In this document: one piece after another, positions 17,971 to 27,233 of the stretch | Layout: each line of letters opens with the position of its first letter | Position numbering within the stretch: the first letter of the stretch is position 1 | Source: Terribium retamae | GTDB lineage: Bacteria; Pseudomonadota; Alphaproteobacteria; Rhizobiales; Rhizobiaceae | DNA: 64,000 nt | NCBI RefSeq assembly: GCF_022347545.1 | Contig: NZ_JAKREW010000021.1 | Span: forward strand, 1 to 64,000 | Direction of reading: 5' to 3' | Program-made: the position numbers and the translations under genes | The notes under the pieces: generated by a model | The model's input: only the letters and a program-made list of their open reading frames with translations | Databases searched by the model: none | What the model was told of the DNA's origin: nothing

Positions 17971-19289
17971 GCGCGCTGAGGGTCCTGTCGCGCACCAAGC
18001 TTTACTGGGGGCTGATCGCCATCTTCCTGATCGGCGTTTTCTCCTCGCCGGTCACCTCCAAGGGCAGCAACATCTTCCTGTCCTACGGCAACCTGCTCGA
18101 CGTGCTGCGGCAGGTCTCCACCACCGGCCTGATCGCCACAGGCATGACGGCGGTGATCATCACGGGTGGCATCGATCTTTCGGTCGGTTCGCTGATGGCG
18201 ATATGCACGGTGGTGACGGCGATGCTCCTGACCATGCCCGGTGCCACGCCGGCAGCTGTCATGGGCCTTCCAGCGGTCGCCTTCGTCGCCCTGTTCATTG
18301 GCGTGGTGGCCACCCGCTTCCTGTTCGCCAATCTCGCCAAGTCCGCCGAGGGCGCGCCGCATCGCGCCGCCCAGCTCGATACGGTGCGTGGTGTAGCGCT
18401 GCCTGCCGTGGCAGGCGTTATCTTATGTGCTTTGGCGCTGTGGTTCCTGCTGCCGCAGGTCGGTTCCAAGTTCGGCGTGCTCGGCGTGCTGATCGTCGCA
18501 CCTTGCGTCGGCTTGCTGTTCGGCGCCTTGAACGGCGTCATCATCGTCGCGGGCCGGCTGCAGCCCTTCATCGTCACGCTGGCCATGATGGTGACGGCGC
18601 TCGGCATCGCCCGCCTCACCGCTGGGCAGAACAATGCCGTGCTGCCGGTCTATACCGGCTCCAACGCGACTGAAGACTTCGAAGTCCTGCGTTCGCTCGC
18701 CTTCGGCATCATCCCGATGCCAGGACTGTTCTTCCTCGGCGCTATCATCCTCTATGGCGCCGTGCTGCGCTTCACGCCATTCGGCCGCTATGTCTATGCC
18801 ATCGGCGGCAATGAGGAAGCCGCCAAGCTGTCCGGCATTGCCGCCGGCCGGGTCAAGATCGCGACCTATGCCATGTCGGGCCTGCTCGCCGGCATTGCCG
18901 CCGTGCTTTATGTGGCGCAATACCGCCAGGGCAAACCGGATGCCGGCGCCGGGCTGGAGCTCGACGCCATCGCAGCCGTCGTCATCGGCGGCACCAGCTT
19001 GATGGGCGGCCGCGGCAGTCTCGCCGGCACCTTCTGTGGTGTGCTGATCTTCGGGCTGCTCTCCAACATCCTGCAGCTGCACAACATCAATTCGAACCTA
19101 CAGCTCGTGCTGAAGGGCCTGATCATCATCGGCACCGTGCTCGTACAGGAGCGCAACGCCGCCGACCTCTTTTCCCATTTACGCCTGCCGCGGAAGCGGT
19201 CGGCGTTGGTGCCAACGTCCGCGGAGGAGCGGACGACAAGAGAGACGCAGTCTCGATCAATCGGAGGAAACGCAAATGAAACGCCGTGA
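17967..19289 (+). CDS. CUT2 sugar ABC importer, permease (long, XylH-like)
   Basis: A 440-residue permease of the BPD_transp_2 (RbsC) family. Hallmarks are ITGGIDLSVGS, AIGGNEEAAKLSGI and ELDAIAAVVIGGTSLMGGRGS. It is about 100 residues longer than RbsC because of an extra segment between helices (about residues 110-185), which contains a charged loop (LAKSAEGAPHRAAQLD) and additional hydrophobic stretches. XylH-type permeases have a similar expansion. ATG 17967 overlaps the ATPase stop. The 3' end overlaps the start of the binding protein by 14 bases. Confidence 0.9.
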
Positions 19290-20241
19290 ATTCCTGGGGC
19301 TGACGGCCCTGACGACTATGCTCACTGCCACCACCGTGCTGATGCCGGGCAGTGCCGTCGCCGAAGACAAGAAATGGACCATCGGCTTCAGCCAGGTCAC
19401 CACCATCGAGCCGTGGCGCGCGCAGTTCAACAAAGACATCCTGGCCGAAGCCGCCAAGCACCCGAACGTCAATCTCATCATCACCGACGGCGAGGACAAG
19501 ACCGAGAAGCAGGTCGCCGATGTCGAGAACCTGATCCAGCAGGAGGTCGATGCACTGCTGATCTCGCCGAAGGAATCGGCCGGTCTCACCGGCGTCGTGC
19601 AGAAGGCGATCGAGGCCAAGATCCCGGTCTTCGTGCTCGACCGCAATGTCGAGACCAAGGATTTCACGCAGTTTGTGGGCGGCGACAACAAGCTGATCGG
19701 CCGTGCGGCGGGTGAATATGCCGTCGAGCTTCTCGGCGGCAAGGGCAAGGCTGCCGGCAATGTCGTCGAGATCTGGGGTGGCATGGGCACGCAGGCCGCC
19801 CATGATCGCCATGATGGCTTCCATGAATTCACCGACAAGGAGCCGGGCATCAAGTACCTGCTCGACAAGCAGTCGGGCGACTGGAAGCAGGATCAGGCCT
19901 ACAACATCATGGCAACCGCCCTGCGCAACAACGAGAAGATCGACCTGGTCTACGGCCACAACGACCCGATGGCCTATGGCGCCTATCTCGCCGCCAAGGA
20001 TGTCGGGCGCGAGAAGGACATCAAGTTCATCGGCATCGACGGCCTGCCCAATGAGGGCGTGCAACTCGTCAACAAGGGCGAACTGTCGGCGACTTTCCTC
20101 TACGCCACGCCGGGCGCCGAAGGTCTGCGCCAGGCGTTGAAATTCCTCGGTGGCGAGAAGGTCGAGAAGACCGTCATCCTGCCGACCCTGACGATCACCA
20201 AGGAAAACGCGCCGCAGATCCTGAAGGATAACGGCCTGTAG
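19276..20241 (+). CDS. CUT2 sugar ABC importer, periplasmic binding protein
   Basis: A 321-residue sugar-binding protein of the Peripla_BP_4 family. The N-terminus MKRREFLGLTAL is a likely twin-arginine signal, which is unusual because most ribose-type binding proteins use Sec. The mature part starts near AEDKKWTIGFSQVTTIEPWR and includes VFVLDRNVETKDFTQFVGGDN and IKFIGIDGLPNEG. The opening GFSQV and DRNV resemble the galactofuranose-binding protein YtfQ more than RbsB, so a galactofuranose or pentofuranose ligand is possible. The ribosome-binding site ggaggaaa lies inside the permease gene end. A strong terminator follows. Confidence 0.88.
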   Translation: MKRREFLGLTALTTMLTATTVLMPGSAVAEDKKWTIGFSQVTTIEPWRAQFNKDILAEAAKHPNVNLIITDGEDKTEKQVADVENLIQQEVDALLISPKESAGLTGVVQKAIEAKIPVFVLDRNVETKDFTQFVGGDNKLIGRAAGEYAVELLGGKGKAAGNVVEIWGGMGTQAAHDRHDGFHEFTDKEPGIKYLLDKQSGDWKQDQAYNIMATALRNNEKIDLVYGHNDPMAYGAYLAAKDVGREKDIKFIGIDGLPNEGVQLVNKGELSATFLYATPGAEGLRQALKFLGGEKVEKTVILPTLTITKENAPQILKDNGL

Positions 20242-20255
20242 GAGGCGATATCCGA

Positions 20256-20291
20256 CGACAGCGGCCGGCGATCATTCGCCGGCCGCCGTCG
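20256..20291 (+). terminator. Hairpin after sugar importer operon 1
   Basis: Arms gcggccggcga (20261-20271) and tcgccggccgc (20276-20286) form an 11-bp perfect stem with loop tcat, extendable by cgac/gtcg across one mismatch. It lies 15 bases after the binding-protein stop. There is no T tract. Confidence 0.65.
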
Positions 20292-20352
20292 CGTTTCACC
20301 GGTTCGGCAACGGTGAAGTCGCCATCGCGGCTGGAACGTGCCGCCCAGGTCG

Positions 20353-21156
20353 TCATTCCAGTCGCTCGAGGTAGATTGACAGAAGCTGGATCTGCGAGGA
20401 AATGCCGAGTTTGCGGTAGACGTTGCGCCGGTGGACCTTCACCGTTCCCGTCGAGATGCCGAGGCGCAGTCCGATCGACTCGGATGAATGGCCCTGCAGC
20501 ACCAGTTCGACGATGGCCGCTTCGCGCGAGGTCAGGTTGAGATCACGCCACACCGTATCGACCGGAGGGCGCGACGCTTCTGCTTTGCGTCCGCGGCGCT
20601 TGCCGGTCTTCGCTGCGTCAAAACGTGGCGCGATCTGCGACCAGAACTGGCGCACCATGGCCGAGACCAGCGGTTCCGCTTTGCGGATCAGCGCGAACTC
20701 GGACGGCGGAAAAGGTCCGGTCTTCTCGCTGCGCATCAGAGAAAGCACGACCGTTATCTCGTCATCGAGCGGGATGAAGAAGCCGACCTCTTCCGCGAGC
20801 CCGGTCTGGATGTAATAGGTGCGGTGGTATTCGCTGGAGAAGAAGCGGTCGGGCGCCAGTTCCCGCATCCGAAATACGCCGGTTCTCCGCTGGATGGCCG
20901 TGTGAAAGAACGGGTCGAGCAGGTAGGGACCGGCCTGGTACAGTGTCACGAAGACGATGCGTTCTTGCGCGTTGAAAGTATCGTAGAGATCGATCGGTCT
21001 CTCCTTGCCGCGATAGGCGAAGATGACCAGGTGATCGATCCGAACCAGCGCTCGCAGTATCCGGTGGAGGGTCTCACCGACTTCGGCGTCGTCCATCGAC
21101 TGCCGGCCGACGGTGGGCGGAAAGGCTGCGAGCAATCCCTCAACGTCTATACTCAC
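20353..21156 (-). CDS. LuxR family transcriptional regulator
   Basis: A 267-residue regulator. The C-terminus is a LuxR/FixJ helix-turn-helix: LTSREAAIVELVLQGHSSES, then IGLRLGISTGTVKVHRRNVYRKLGI. The N-terminal 180 residues are not a receiver domain or a clear autoinducer-binding domain; they contain IDHLVIFAYRG and FFHTAIQRRTGVFRMRELAPDRFF. Similar proteins sit beside amino-acid and polyamine importers in Rhizobiales. I prefer GTG 21156 because ggaagggagccgg lies directly upstream; an ATG at 21258 would add residues of intergenic character. It is divergent from the polyamine-type importer and probably controls it. Confidence 0.8.
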   Translation of the reverse strand: MSIDVEGLLAAFPPTVGRQSMDDAEVGETLHRILRALVRIDHLVIFAYRGKERPIDLYDTFNAQERIVFVTLYQAGPYLLDPFFHTAIQRRTGVFRMRELAPDRFFSSEYHRTYYIQTGLAEEVGFFIPLDDEITVVLSLMRSEKTGPFPPSEFALIRKAEPLVSAMVRQFWSQIAPRFDAAKTGKRRGRKAEASRPPVDTVWRDLNLTSREAAIVELVLQGHSSESIGLRLGISTGTVKVHRRNVYRKLGISSQIQLLSIYLERLE

Positions 21157-21196
21157 CCACCGGCTCCCTTCCTCGCAGGACCGTTCCCTTCGAGGG

Positions 21197-21248
21197 CATA
21201 TACCTCCCATGGCAACAAATCGGAAAAAATACCACTCTCGGGGTATAT
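21197..21248. promoter_or_regulatory. Inverted heptamers between LuxR and importer genes
   Basis: atatacc (21198-21204) and ggtatat (21242-21248) are inverted repeats 37 bases apart in the 179-bp divergent promoter region. They could be half-sites for the LuxR-type regulator, but the arms are short. Confidence 0.3.
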
Positions 21249-21335
21249 ATCTCGCCATGCATTCCTGAATAGGCTGACCTCCAAAAGGGTGGCAGGGCAG
21301 CGCAGATTGCCGGCCGCCGATAATGGGGAAGTTAA

Positions 21336-22466
21336 GTGGGAAGTGCTGCGAGGGACGACATCGAGTTCCGTTCGGTCACAAAGGCGTATGGCGCCGTAAC
21401 GGCCGTCAGGAACATCAGCCTGAATGTCCCGAAGGGCGCCTTTCTGGCGCTGCTTGGACCGTCCGGTTGCGGCAAGACCACATGCCTGCGGATGATCGGC
21501 GGGTTCGAGCAGCCGACCTCGGGCGAGGTTCTGATCGCGGGTAGCGGCATGAACGGCGTTCCGCCATATCGCCGCCCGGTCAACATGGTCTTTCAGCACT
21601 ATGCGCTCTTCCCGCACTTCAATGTCGAGCAGAACGTCGCCTATGGGCTTCGCCAGATGCGCCCCAGAATTCCGGCGCAGGAGATAAAGCGCCGCGTCGG
21701 TGAAGCGCTGGAAATGGTTCGGCTGGGTGGTTTTGCCAATCGCCGCATCCATGAAATGTCGGGCGGCCAGCAACAGCGCGTGGCGCTGGCTCGTGCCCTG
21801 GTGAACCGCCCGTCGGTTCTGCTCCTCGACGAGCCTTTGGCAGCGCTCGACAAGAAGCTGCGCTCGGCCATGCAGATCGAATTGCAAACGCTCCAGCGCG
21901 AGCTTGGCATCACCTTCGTCCTCGTTACCCACGACCAGGAAGAAGCCTTGTCGATGGCCGATCTCGTCTGTGTGATGAGCGGGGGCGCCATAAAGCAATT
22001 GGGGGCGCCGCAGGATGTTTATGATCGTCCCGCCGACCTGTTCGTGGCCGACTTTGTCGGCAAGACCAACCACATCCAAGCGACGCTCGAAGCCGACGGC
22101 CGCACGCTTCGCCTGCCCGACGGCTCCGCGCTGGACGTGGGCGCCGAGCGCAACATAGGCGCCGGCGAAACGACGCTGGCAATAAGACCCGAGGCAATAA
22201 GGCTGACGCCCGGCGGCGAACCGCGCGGCGAAGGTTTCGCCGGCACGGTGACGCATAGGATCTTCCTCGGATCCTCCGTCGAATATTCGGTGTCTGTCCC
22301 GGCGCTCGGCGATTTTCTCGTAACTGCAGACCGCAGCACTGACGAGGGTCAGCTTGTCGAACCGGGGCAGTCAGTTCGTCTCGGCTTCGATCCCGCCGCG
22401 GCCCATCTCTTTCCGGCTTCGCATGCAGCCCAACCAGAAGGGAACACACATGGCCAACAGACATAA
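21336..22466 (+). CDS. potA: Spermidine/putrescine-type ABC importer ATPase
   Basis: A 376-residue ATPase of the PotA/UgpC group. Walker A is LGPSGCGKTTCLR, Q-loop FQHYALFPHFNV, signature SGGQQQRVALARAL, Walker B LLLDEPLAALD and H-loop VTHDQEE. A C-terminal TOBE domain contains IRPEAIRLTP. The start is GTG 21336 with GGGGAAG upstream. The end overlaps the binding-protein gene by 17 bases. The order ATPase, binding protein, two permeases marks a polyamine-type importer; putrescine, spermidine or a related amine is the likely substrate. Confidence 0.88.
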   Translation: MGSAARDDIEFRSVTKAYGAVTAVRNISLNVPKGAFLALLGPSGCGKTTCLRMIGGFEQPTSGEVLIAGSGMNGVPPYRRPVNMVFQHYALFPHFNVEQNVAYGLRQMRPRIPAQEIKRRVGEALEMVRLGGFANRRIHEMSGGQQQRVALARALVNRPSVLLLDEPLAALDKKLRSAMQIELQTLQRELGITFVLVTHDQEEALSMADLVCVMSGGAIKQLGAPQDVYDRPADLFVADFVGKTNHIQATLEADGRTLRLPDGSALDVGAERNIGAGETTLAIRPEAIRLTPGGEPRGEGFAGTVTHRIFLGSSVEYSVSVPALGDFLVTADRSTDEGQLVEPGQSVRLGFDPAAAHLFPASHAAQPEGNTHGQQT

Positions 22467-23610
22467 GGAAAATCTGCCGATCACAGCTCAAGGCTTCATG
22501 GATGAATTCATGCGGCTCAAGCGCGGTTCGGTGACCAGACGCCATTTCCTCACCGCGACCGGTCTTGGGCTCGCGACCGCAGTCATGTCGCGCGTGCCGG
22601 GCGCGATTTCGACGCCGGCCTATGCCGAAGATCTAGGATCTCAGATGTCGATTGCCACCTGGCCGAACTACCACGACCCGGCGACATTCGAGAACTTCAA
22701 GGCGGCAACCGGTGTCGCCGTGGAGGTCAATGTCTTCGGCTCGAACGAGGAAATGCTGGCAAAGCTCCAGGCCGGTGCAACCGGTTGGTCGCTGTTCGTG
22801 CCCACCAACTACACCATCGCCACCTACCACAAGCTCGGTCTCATCGATGAACTCGATCTGGCCAAGCTGCCGAACTTCAGCGCCGCGTCGGAAAATCCGC
22901 GTTTCACCAAGGAAGGGCAGATCGACGGCAAGACCTATGCGCTGCCGAAGAACTGGGGCACGACCGGCTTTGCCGTCAACACGTCAAAGATCAAGGCGCC
23001 GCTCACCAGCTGGAAGGATTTCTTCGAAATCGCGCAGGGCGAGGCCGACGGACGCGCCATGGTGCACGACTACCAGCTCACCACCATCGGCAGCGCGCTG
23101 GTTTCGCTCGGCCTCGACTTCAACTCGATCAAGCCCGAGGACCTTGCAAAGGCGGAAGAGCTGCTGATCAAGGTCAAGCCGCATCTGTTTGCCATCAACA
23201 GCGACTATCAGCCGGCAATGCGGGCAACCGACGCCTGGATGACGATGTGCTGGACCAATGACGGTGCCCAGCTCAATCGCGACATTCCCGAGATCCATTA
23301 TATCCTCGGCAAGGACGGCGGCGAGATCTGGACCGACTACTACGCAATCCCCAAGGACGCACCCAACAAGGCGGCCGGCTACGCATTGCTCAACTATCTC
23401 ATGGACCCGAAAGTCGCGGTCAAGGAGCATACCGCGAACGGCGCTCCCACCACCGACAGCCGCGTGCTGGAACTGCTGCCGAAGGAGATCGTGTCCAACA
23501 AGATCGTCTATCCAGACGAGGCCGCATTGACGCCGCTGGAGTTTGGCGCGGCCGTCACGCTCACCGATCCGGGCCGGGCTGAACTGATGGCGCGTTTCAA
23601 GTCGGCTTGA
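22450..23610 (+). CDS. potD: Spermidine/putrescine-type periplasmic binding protein
   Basis: A 386-residue PotD/PotF-like binding protein. A twin-arginine motif (SVTRRHFLTATGLGLATAV) lies about 27 residues in, after a hydrophilic N-terminal stretch, so export is probably by Tat. The mature protein starts near AYAEDLGSQMSIATWPNYHDP; family segments include VFGSNEEMLAKLQAG, LPKNWGTTGFAVNTSKI and IPKDAPNKAAGYALLNYLMD. ATG 22450 has agaaggga upstream, inside the end of potA. A 95-bp gap separates it from potB. Confidence 0.88.
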   Translation: MANRHKENLPITAQGFMDEFMRLKRGSVTRRHFLTATGLGLATAVMSRVPGAISTPAYAEDLGSQMSIATWPNYHDPATFENFKAATGVAVEVNVFGSNEEMLAKLQAGATGWSLFVPTNYTIATYHKLGLIDELDLAKLPNFSAASENPRFTKEGQIDGKTYALPKNWGTTGFAVNTSKIKAPLTSWKDFFEIAQGEADGRAMVHDYQLTTIGSALVSLGLDFNSIKPEDLAKAEELLIKVKPHLFAINSDYQPAMRATDAWMTMCWTNDGAQLNRDIPEIHYILGKDGGEIWTDYYAIPKDAPNKAAGYALLNYLMDPKVAVKEHTANGAPTTDSRVLELLPKEIVSNKIVYPDEAALTPLEFGAAVTLTDPGRAELMARFKSA

Positions 23611-23705
23611 GCGGCTGCGCTCTCCCTTATCCACGCCATCTGATCCTCGCGTCAGCGGCAGGATCGGATGGTCTTTCTCGAAAGTGAGCGCATGTTGGCA
23701 GGTCG

Positions 23706-24572
23706 ATGATGATCTCGACAGACAATAGGAGACGGATGGTCACGGCCATGCTGCTCGGACCGGCAGCGGCATGGCTCGTCGTCTTCCTGGTGCTGCCGTT
23801 CATAGCGATCATCGTCTTTTCCTTCGGCGAACGGGCGCCGGAAGGTGGCTACCAGCCGGCGTTCACGCTCGCTCAGTTCGCCAATCTGGGCGCGCGCGCC
23901 GCGGCTTTCGCAAACACGTTGACGCTCGCTCCGATCGGGGCCCTGGCGTGCCTGCTGGTTGCCTATCCTGTTGCCTATTATCTTGCCGTCAAAGCCGATC
24001 CGAGACATCGAATGCTGCTGGTTTCGCTTGTCGTCGTCCCGTTCTGGACAAGCATGCTGGTACGCACCTATGCCTGGATGTACCTGCTTGGCGGGCGCGG
24101 CATCCCGCACCTCCTCGACCTCGTCGGCTTCAGCGACGTGCGGCTCCTGAACACGCCGGGCGCGGTCCTGCTCGGCATCGTCTATGGCTACCTGCCGCTC
24201 ATGATCCTGCCGATCTATGTCAGCCTCGAAAAGCTGGACCGGCGCCTGCTTGAGGCTTCGGCCGACCTCGGCGCGCATCCATTCTCGACCTTCTTCGGCA
24301 TAACGGTGCCGCTCTCGCTGCCCGGCGTCATGACCGGCATCGCGCTCGTCACCATCCTGCTGCTCGGCGAATACCTGATCCCGCAGTTGCTCGGCGGAGG
24401 AAAGGTCTTCTTCATCGGCAACGCGCTGGTGGATTTGTTCCTGCAGTCGCGCAACTGGCCATTCGGCTCGGCCATCGCAGTCACGCTCGTTGCGGTGGTG
24501 GTTATGGTCCTGCTCATCGCGATGCGCATCGCATGGCGTGTCGCCGGCACCCGCCAGGTGGATCTGATGTGA
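23706..24572 (+). CDS. potB: Polyamine-type ABC importer permease 1
   Basis: A 288-residue permease with six membrane helices of the PotB/CysW type. It has the cytoplasmic EAA-loop LLEASADLGAHPFSTFFGITVPLSLPG that contacts the ATPase. The charged N-terminus MMISTDNRRR precedes the first helix. The start is ATG 23706 with a modest site (ggcagg). The stop overlaps the potC ATG (TGATG), so the two permeases are translationally coupled and probably form a heterodimer. Confidence 0.88.
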   Translation: MMISTDNRRRMVTAMLLGPAAAWLVVFLVLPFIAIIVFSFGERAPEGGYQPAFTLAQFANLGARAAAFANTLTLAPIGALACLLVAYPVAYYLAVKADPRHRMLLVSLVVVPFWTSMLVRTYAWMYLLGGRGIPHLLDLVGFSDVRLLNTPGAVLLGIVYGYLPLMILPIYVSLEKLDRRLLEASADLGAHPFSTFFGITVPLSLPGVMTGIALVTILLLGEYLIPQLLGGGKVFFIGNALVDLFLQSRNWPFGSAIAVTLVAVVVMVLLIAMRIAWRVAGTRQVDLM

Positions 24573-25384
24573 TGCGCGCGCTGGTTTTTGCAGTCTATCT
24601 GTTTCTCTATACGCCGATCGCGCTGGTCGTCCTGTTCTCCTTCAATTCGGGGCGCAACGCCAGCGAGCTCGTAGGCTTCTCCACGCAGTGGTACGGCCGC
24701 GCGCTTTCCAATCCCTTCCTGATGGAAGCGTTGCAGACCAGCCTGATCATTGCCTTTACCAGCGCAGGTTTGGCTGCGGTTTTTGGAACCATGGCTGCCA
24801 TCGGTCTGGAGCGTGTCGGCCCACGCGTTCGCGCCATCTTCGACGGCCTGTTTGCGGCGGCGATCGTTGTGCCGGGCGTCGTCATAGGCATCGCGACCCT
24901 GGTTGCATTGGCGGAGCTGTTCTCCTTCGTCAACCCGATGCTGGCCAGCGTCTGGCCGGGCACCAACGTTCCCAAGTTGAGTCTCGGCTACGGTTCGATC
25001 ATCGCGGCGCATGGGCTGTTTTCGATGGCGCTCGTCACGATGATCGTGAAGGCCCGCATCGCCAGCCTCGGGCGCGATATCGTCGAAGCGTCGGGCGACC
25101 TCTATGCCTCTCCCCTCACCACCTTCCGCGAAATCGTGCTGCCGCAGATCAGGCCCTCCATCGTCGCGGGCTTTCTCCTTGCCTTCACGTTTTCCTTTGA
25201 CGACTTCATCATCGCCTTCTTCGTTGCCGGCTCGAAGACGACTTTGCCGATCTACGTCTTCGCGTCGATCCGGCGTGGGGTCACCCCGGAGATCAACGCT
25301 GTCGCAACCATGGTTCTCGTGGCCTCGCTGGTCCTGATCGTCATTGCGCGCATCCTCATGCGCGAAAAGAAAATTGCCAGCTAG
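24572..25384 (+). CDS. potC: Polyamine-type ABC importer permease 2
   Basis: A 270-residue partner permease of the PotC type with six helices. The N-terminal LFLYTPIALVVLFSFNSGRN is characteristic, as is the EAA loop DIVEASGDLYASPLTTFREIVLPQIRPS. It follows potB with an overlapping TGATG. The gene ends in a RIME-like element, which could mark the transcript end. Confidence 0.88.
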   Translation: MRALVFAVYLFLYTPIALVVLFSFNSGRNASELVGFSTQWYGRALSNPFLMEALQTSLIIAFTSAGLAAVFGTMAAIGLERVGPRVRAIFDGLFAAAIVVPGVVIGIATLVALAELFSFVNPMLASVWPGTNVPKLSLGYGSIIAAHGLFSMALVTMIVKARIASLGRDIVEASGDLYASPLTTFREIVLPQIRPSIVAGFLLAFTFSFDDFIIAFFVAGSKTTLPIYVFASIRRGVTPEINAVATMVLVASLVLIVIARILMREKKIAS

Positions 25385-25387
25385 GGC

Positions 25388-25475
25388 CTTCCCGTTTTTC
25401 ACGGAAACGCTCTAGCTCTTTGTTTTAACGCAATTCCGGACGGAAAACCGTTTCACACTTTTCCTGGAATTGCTT
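25388..25475. repeat. RIME-like mosaic element, copy B
   Basis: It contains ttttcacggaaacg (25396-25409; identical on the other strand to copy C) and then the imperfect palindrome from gcaattccgg to ctggaattgc (25430-25473), shared with copy A including the internal cggaaaaccg and cacttttcctg. It fills the gap between potC and the dehydrogenase and ends 16 bases before the dehydrogenase ATG. Confidence 0.7.
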
Positions 25476-25489
25476 TGGACGGAACTGTC

Positions 25490-26251
25490 ATGATCCTTCG
25501 CAATCGTGTTGCTGTCGTCACCGGGGCAGGCTCGGGTATCGGCGAAGCCGGCGCGGCCATCATGGCGCGCGAGGGCGCACATGTGATCGTGGCCGACATC
25601 GACGCGGCCAAGGCAGCCAGCACGGTGCAGCGTATCTGCGCATCCGGCGGCAGCGCCGAGCAGCTCGCGCTCGATGTCACGGACGATCGGGCCTTGCGCG
25701 AGGGGATTGCTGCGGTCTCCGATCGTCATGGCCGGATCGACATATTGCACAATCACGCCGGCGTTCAGATCGCCGGCGACCTGGAGACGGTCGAGGTTGA
25801 GGGGTTCGACCGTTCCTGGGATCTGAACGTGCGCGCGCATTTCATGGCCGCGCGTGCCGTCATGCCGATCATGAAACGAGCCGGCCGCGGCGTGATCCTC
25901 AACACCTCTTCCAGTTCGGGCGTACTCTACGATCGGGAAATGATCGCCTACACCACCACCAAGCATGCGGTCATCGCCATGACGCGGCAGATGGCGGGTG
26001 ACTACGCGCGCTTTGGCGTGCGCGTAAACGCATTGTGTCCGGGATGGGTCGATACGCCGTTCAACGCGCCTTTCATTTCCCAGATGGGCGGGCGCGACGC
26101 GATTGAGACATACATAAAAACCAAGGTGCCGCTCGGCCGCTGGGCGGAGGTTTCCGAGATCGCCGAGCCCATCCTGTTCCTGGTTTCGGATCGCTCTTCC
26201 TATGTCACCGGGCAGATCCTTGTCGTCGATGGCGGCGAGACCGTCGTCTGA
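25490..26251 (+). CDS. Short-chain dehydrogenase/reductase
   Basis: A 253-residue classical SDR. The NAD(P)-binding TGAGSGIGEAG is at residues 12-22, followed by D in VADID (suggesting NAD preference), NHAG, catalytic Ser in NTSSSSG and the YTTTKHA active-site Tyr-Lys. The C-terminal CPGWVDTPFNAPF and VTGQILVVDGGE are typical of FabG/glucose dehydrogenase-like members. The substrate cannot be told. It may belong to the polyamine importer operon, but a mosaic repeat separates them. ATG 25490 is used; an in-frame TTG at 25475 lies in the repeat border. Confidence 0.82.
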   Translation: MILRNRVAVVTGAGSGIGEAGAAIMAREGAHVIVADIDAAKAASTVQRICASGGSAEQLALDVTDDRALREGIAAVSDRHGRIDILHNHAGVQIAGDLETVEVEGFDRSWDLNVRAHFMAARAVMPIMKRAGRGVILNTSSSSGVLYDREMIAYTTTKHAVIAMTRQMAGDYARFGVRVNALCPGWVDTPFNAPFISQMGGRDAIETYIKTKVPLGRWAEVSEIAEPILFLVSDRSSYVTGQILVVDGGETVV

Positions 26252-26310
26252 CGTTTCGAACGGGGCCGTCGCCGTTCGGCGTGCGCCCTCTGGCATTGGG
26301 CATTGAATTT

Positions 26311-26431
26311 TGCCGCCATGTCGAGTAGGGGAGGTCCACCAGGCCGGGCCCCTCTGGCAGCCATCCAGGCTGTGATGTCGGACTGGGATTTCAATCCGGT
26401 GGCCTGGCTGAGACGTCCCTGAATTCTGGCA
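26311..26431 (+). promoter_or_regulatory. Structured leader upstream of TerC, possible Mn2+ (yybP-ykoY-like) riboswitch
   Basis: Nested pairing is visible: tgcc/ggca (26311-26314, 26428-26431), aggg/ccct (26327-26330, 26417-26420) and a perfect ccaggcc/ggcctgg (26339-26345, 26401-26407). These enclose two small hairpins (26358-26372; 26386-26397). The 5' ggggag and 3' ctgagacg resemble the paired strands of the yybP-ykoY metal-sensing loop, and that riboswitch often precedes TerC genes. The second conserved loop is not a good match, so identity is tentative. Confidence 0.3.
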
Positions 26432-26506
26432 GTGTTGATACGCTAGCGCGATCGCGCCAGAGCAGCTCTGAAAGCTACGCCGCCCTGCAGATACAAAGGG
26501 TGCCGT

Positions 26507-27163
26507 ATGACTGAACTTATCAATTCCTTCCTGACTCCCGAAGCGATGACAGCGCTGTTCCAGGTCATCATGATCGACCTGGTGCTGGCCGGCGACAATG
26601 CCGTCGTCATCGGCCTTGCCGCGGCAGGCCTGCCCAGGCACCAGCGTGCCAAGGCGATCCTGATCGGCATCATCGCCGCCACCGTCCTGCGCATTGGTTT
26701 TGCTGCCGCCACCACCCAGCTTCTCCAGATCGTCGGGCTTCTCTTCGTCGGCGGCCTGCTTCTGCTCTGGGTCTGCTGGAAGATGTGGAGCGAGCTGCAA
26801 AGTGGCCACGGCCAGGAGGCGCTTGCATTCGAAGCCGCTGGTGACGTTCCGCATGGCGGCACAACGGCTGTCCCGAACAAGACCTTTGCCCAGGCCGCCT
26901 GGCAGATCGTCATCGCCGACGTTTCGATGTCACTCGACAACGTTCTGGCGGTTGCCGGTGCGGCGCGCGAACACCCGGAAATCCTGGTGTTTGGGCTCGT
27001 CCTGTCGATCGCGCTGATGGGCATCGCCGCGAGCTTCATCGCCAACCTGCTGCAGAAGCATCGCTGGATCGCCTATGTCGGCCTCGTCGTCATCCTCTAT
27101 GTGGCCGGCGACATGATCTATCGCGGTACGCTCGAGCTGCTGCCTTACGTGACTGGAGCGTAA
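26507..27163 (+). CDS. TerC family membrane protein (YjbE type)
   Basis: A 218-residue integral membrane protein with about seven helices. It has the duplicated acidic motifs of the TerC family, DLVLAGDNAVVIG near residue 24 and DVSMSLDNVLAVAG near 140. The separating loop (QSGHGQEALAFEAAGDVPHGG) is cytoplasmic-looking and variable. TerC proteins are linked to metal homeostasis, notably manganese export or metallation of secreted proteins. ATG 26507 has AAGGG upstream. The gene is monocistronic, with a structured leader before it and a strong hairpin after. Confidence 0.85.
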   Translation: MTELINSFLTPEAMTALFQVIMIDLVLAGDNAVVIGLAAAGLPRHQRAKAILIGIIAATVLRIGFAAATTQLLQIVGLLFVGGLLLLWVCWKMWSELQSGHGQEALAFEAAGDVPHGGTTAVPNKTFAQAAWQIVIADVSMSLDNVLAVAGAAREHPEILVFGLVLSIALMGIAASFIANLLQKHRWIAYVGLVVILYVAGDMIYRGTLELLPYVTGA

Positions 27164-27177
27164 CTTCCTGAAGCAGG

Positions 27178-27203
27178 CGACCGGCATTTGACGATGCCGG
27201 TCG
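27178..27203. terminator. Bidirectional hairpin between terC and rhaD
   Basis: Arms cgaccggcat (27178-27187) and atgccggtcg (27194-27203) make a 10-bp perfect stem with a 6-base loop, midway between two convergent stop codons. It probably ends both transcripts. Confidence 0.65.
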
Positions 27204-27233
27204 TCTCACGCGCAGCGGTCCACTGCTTGGTGT

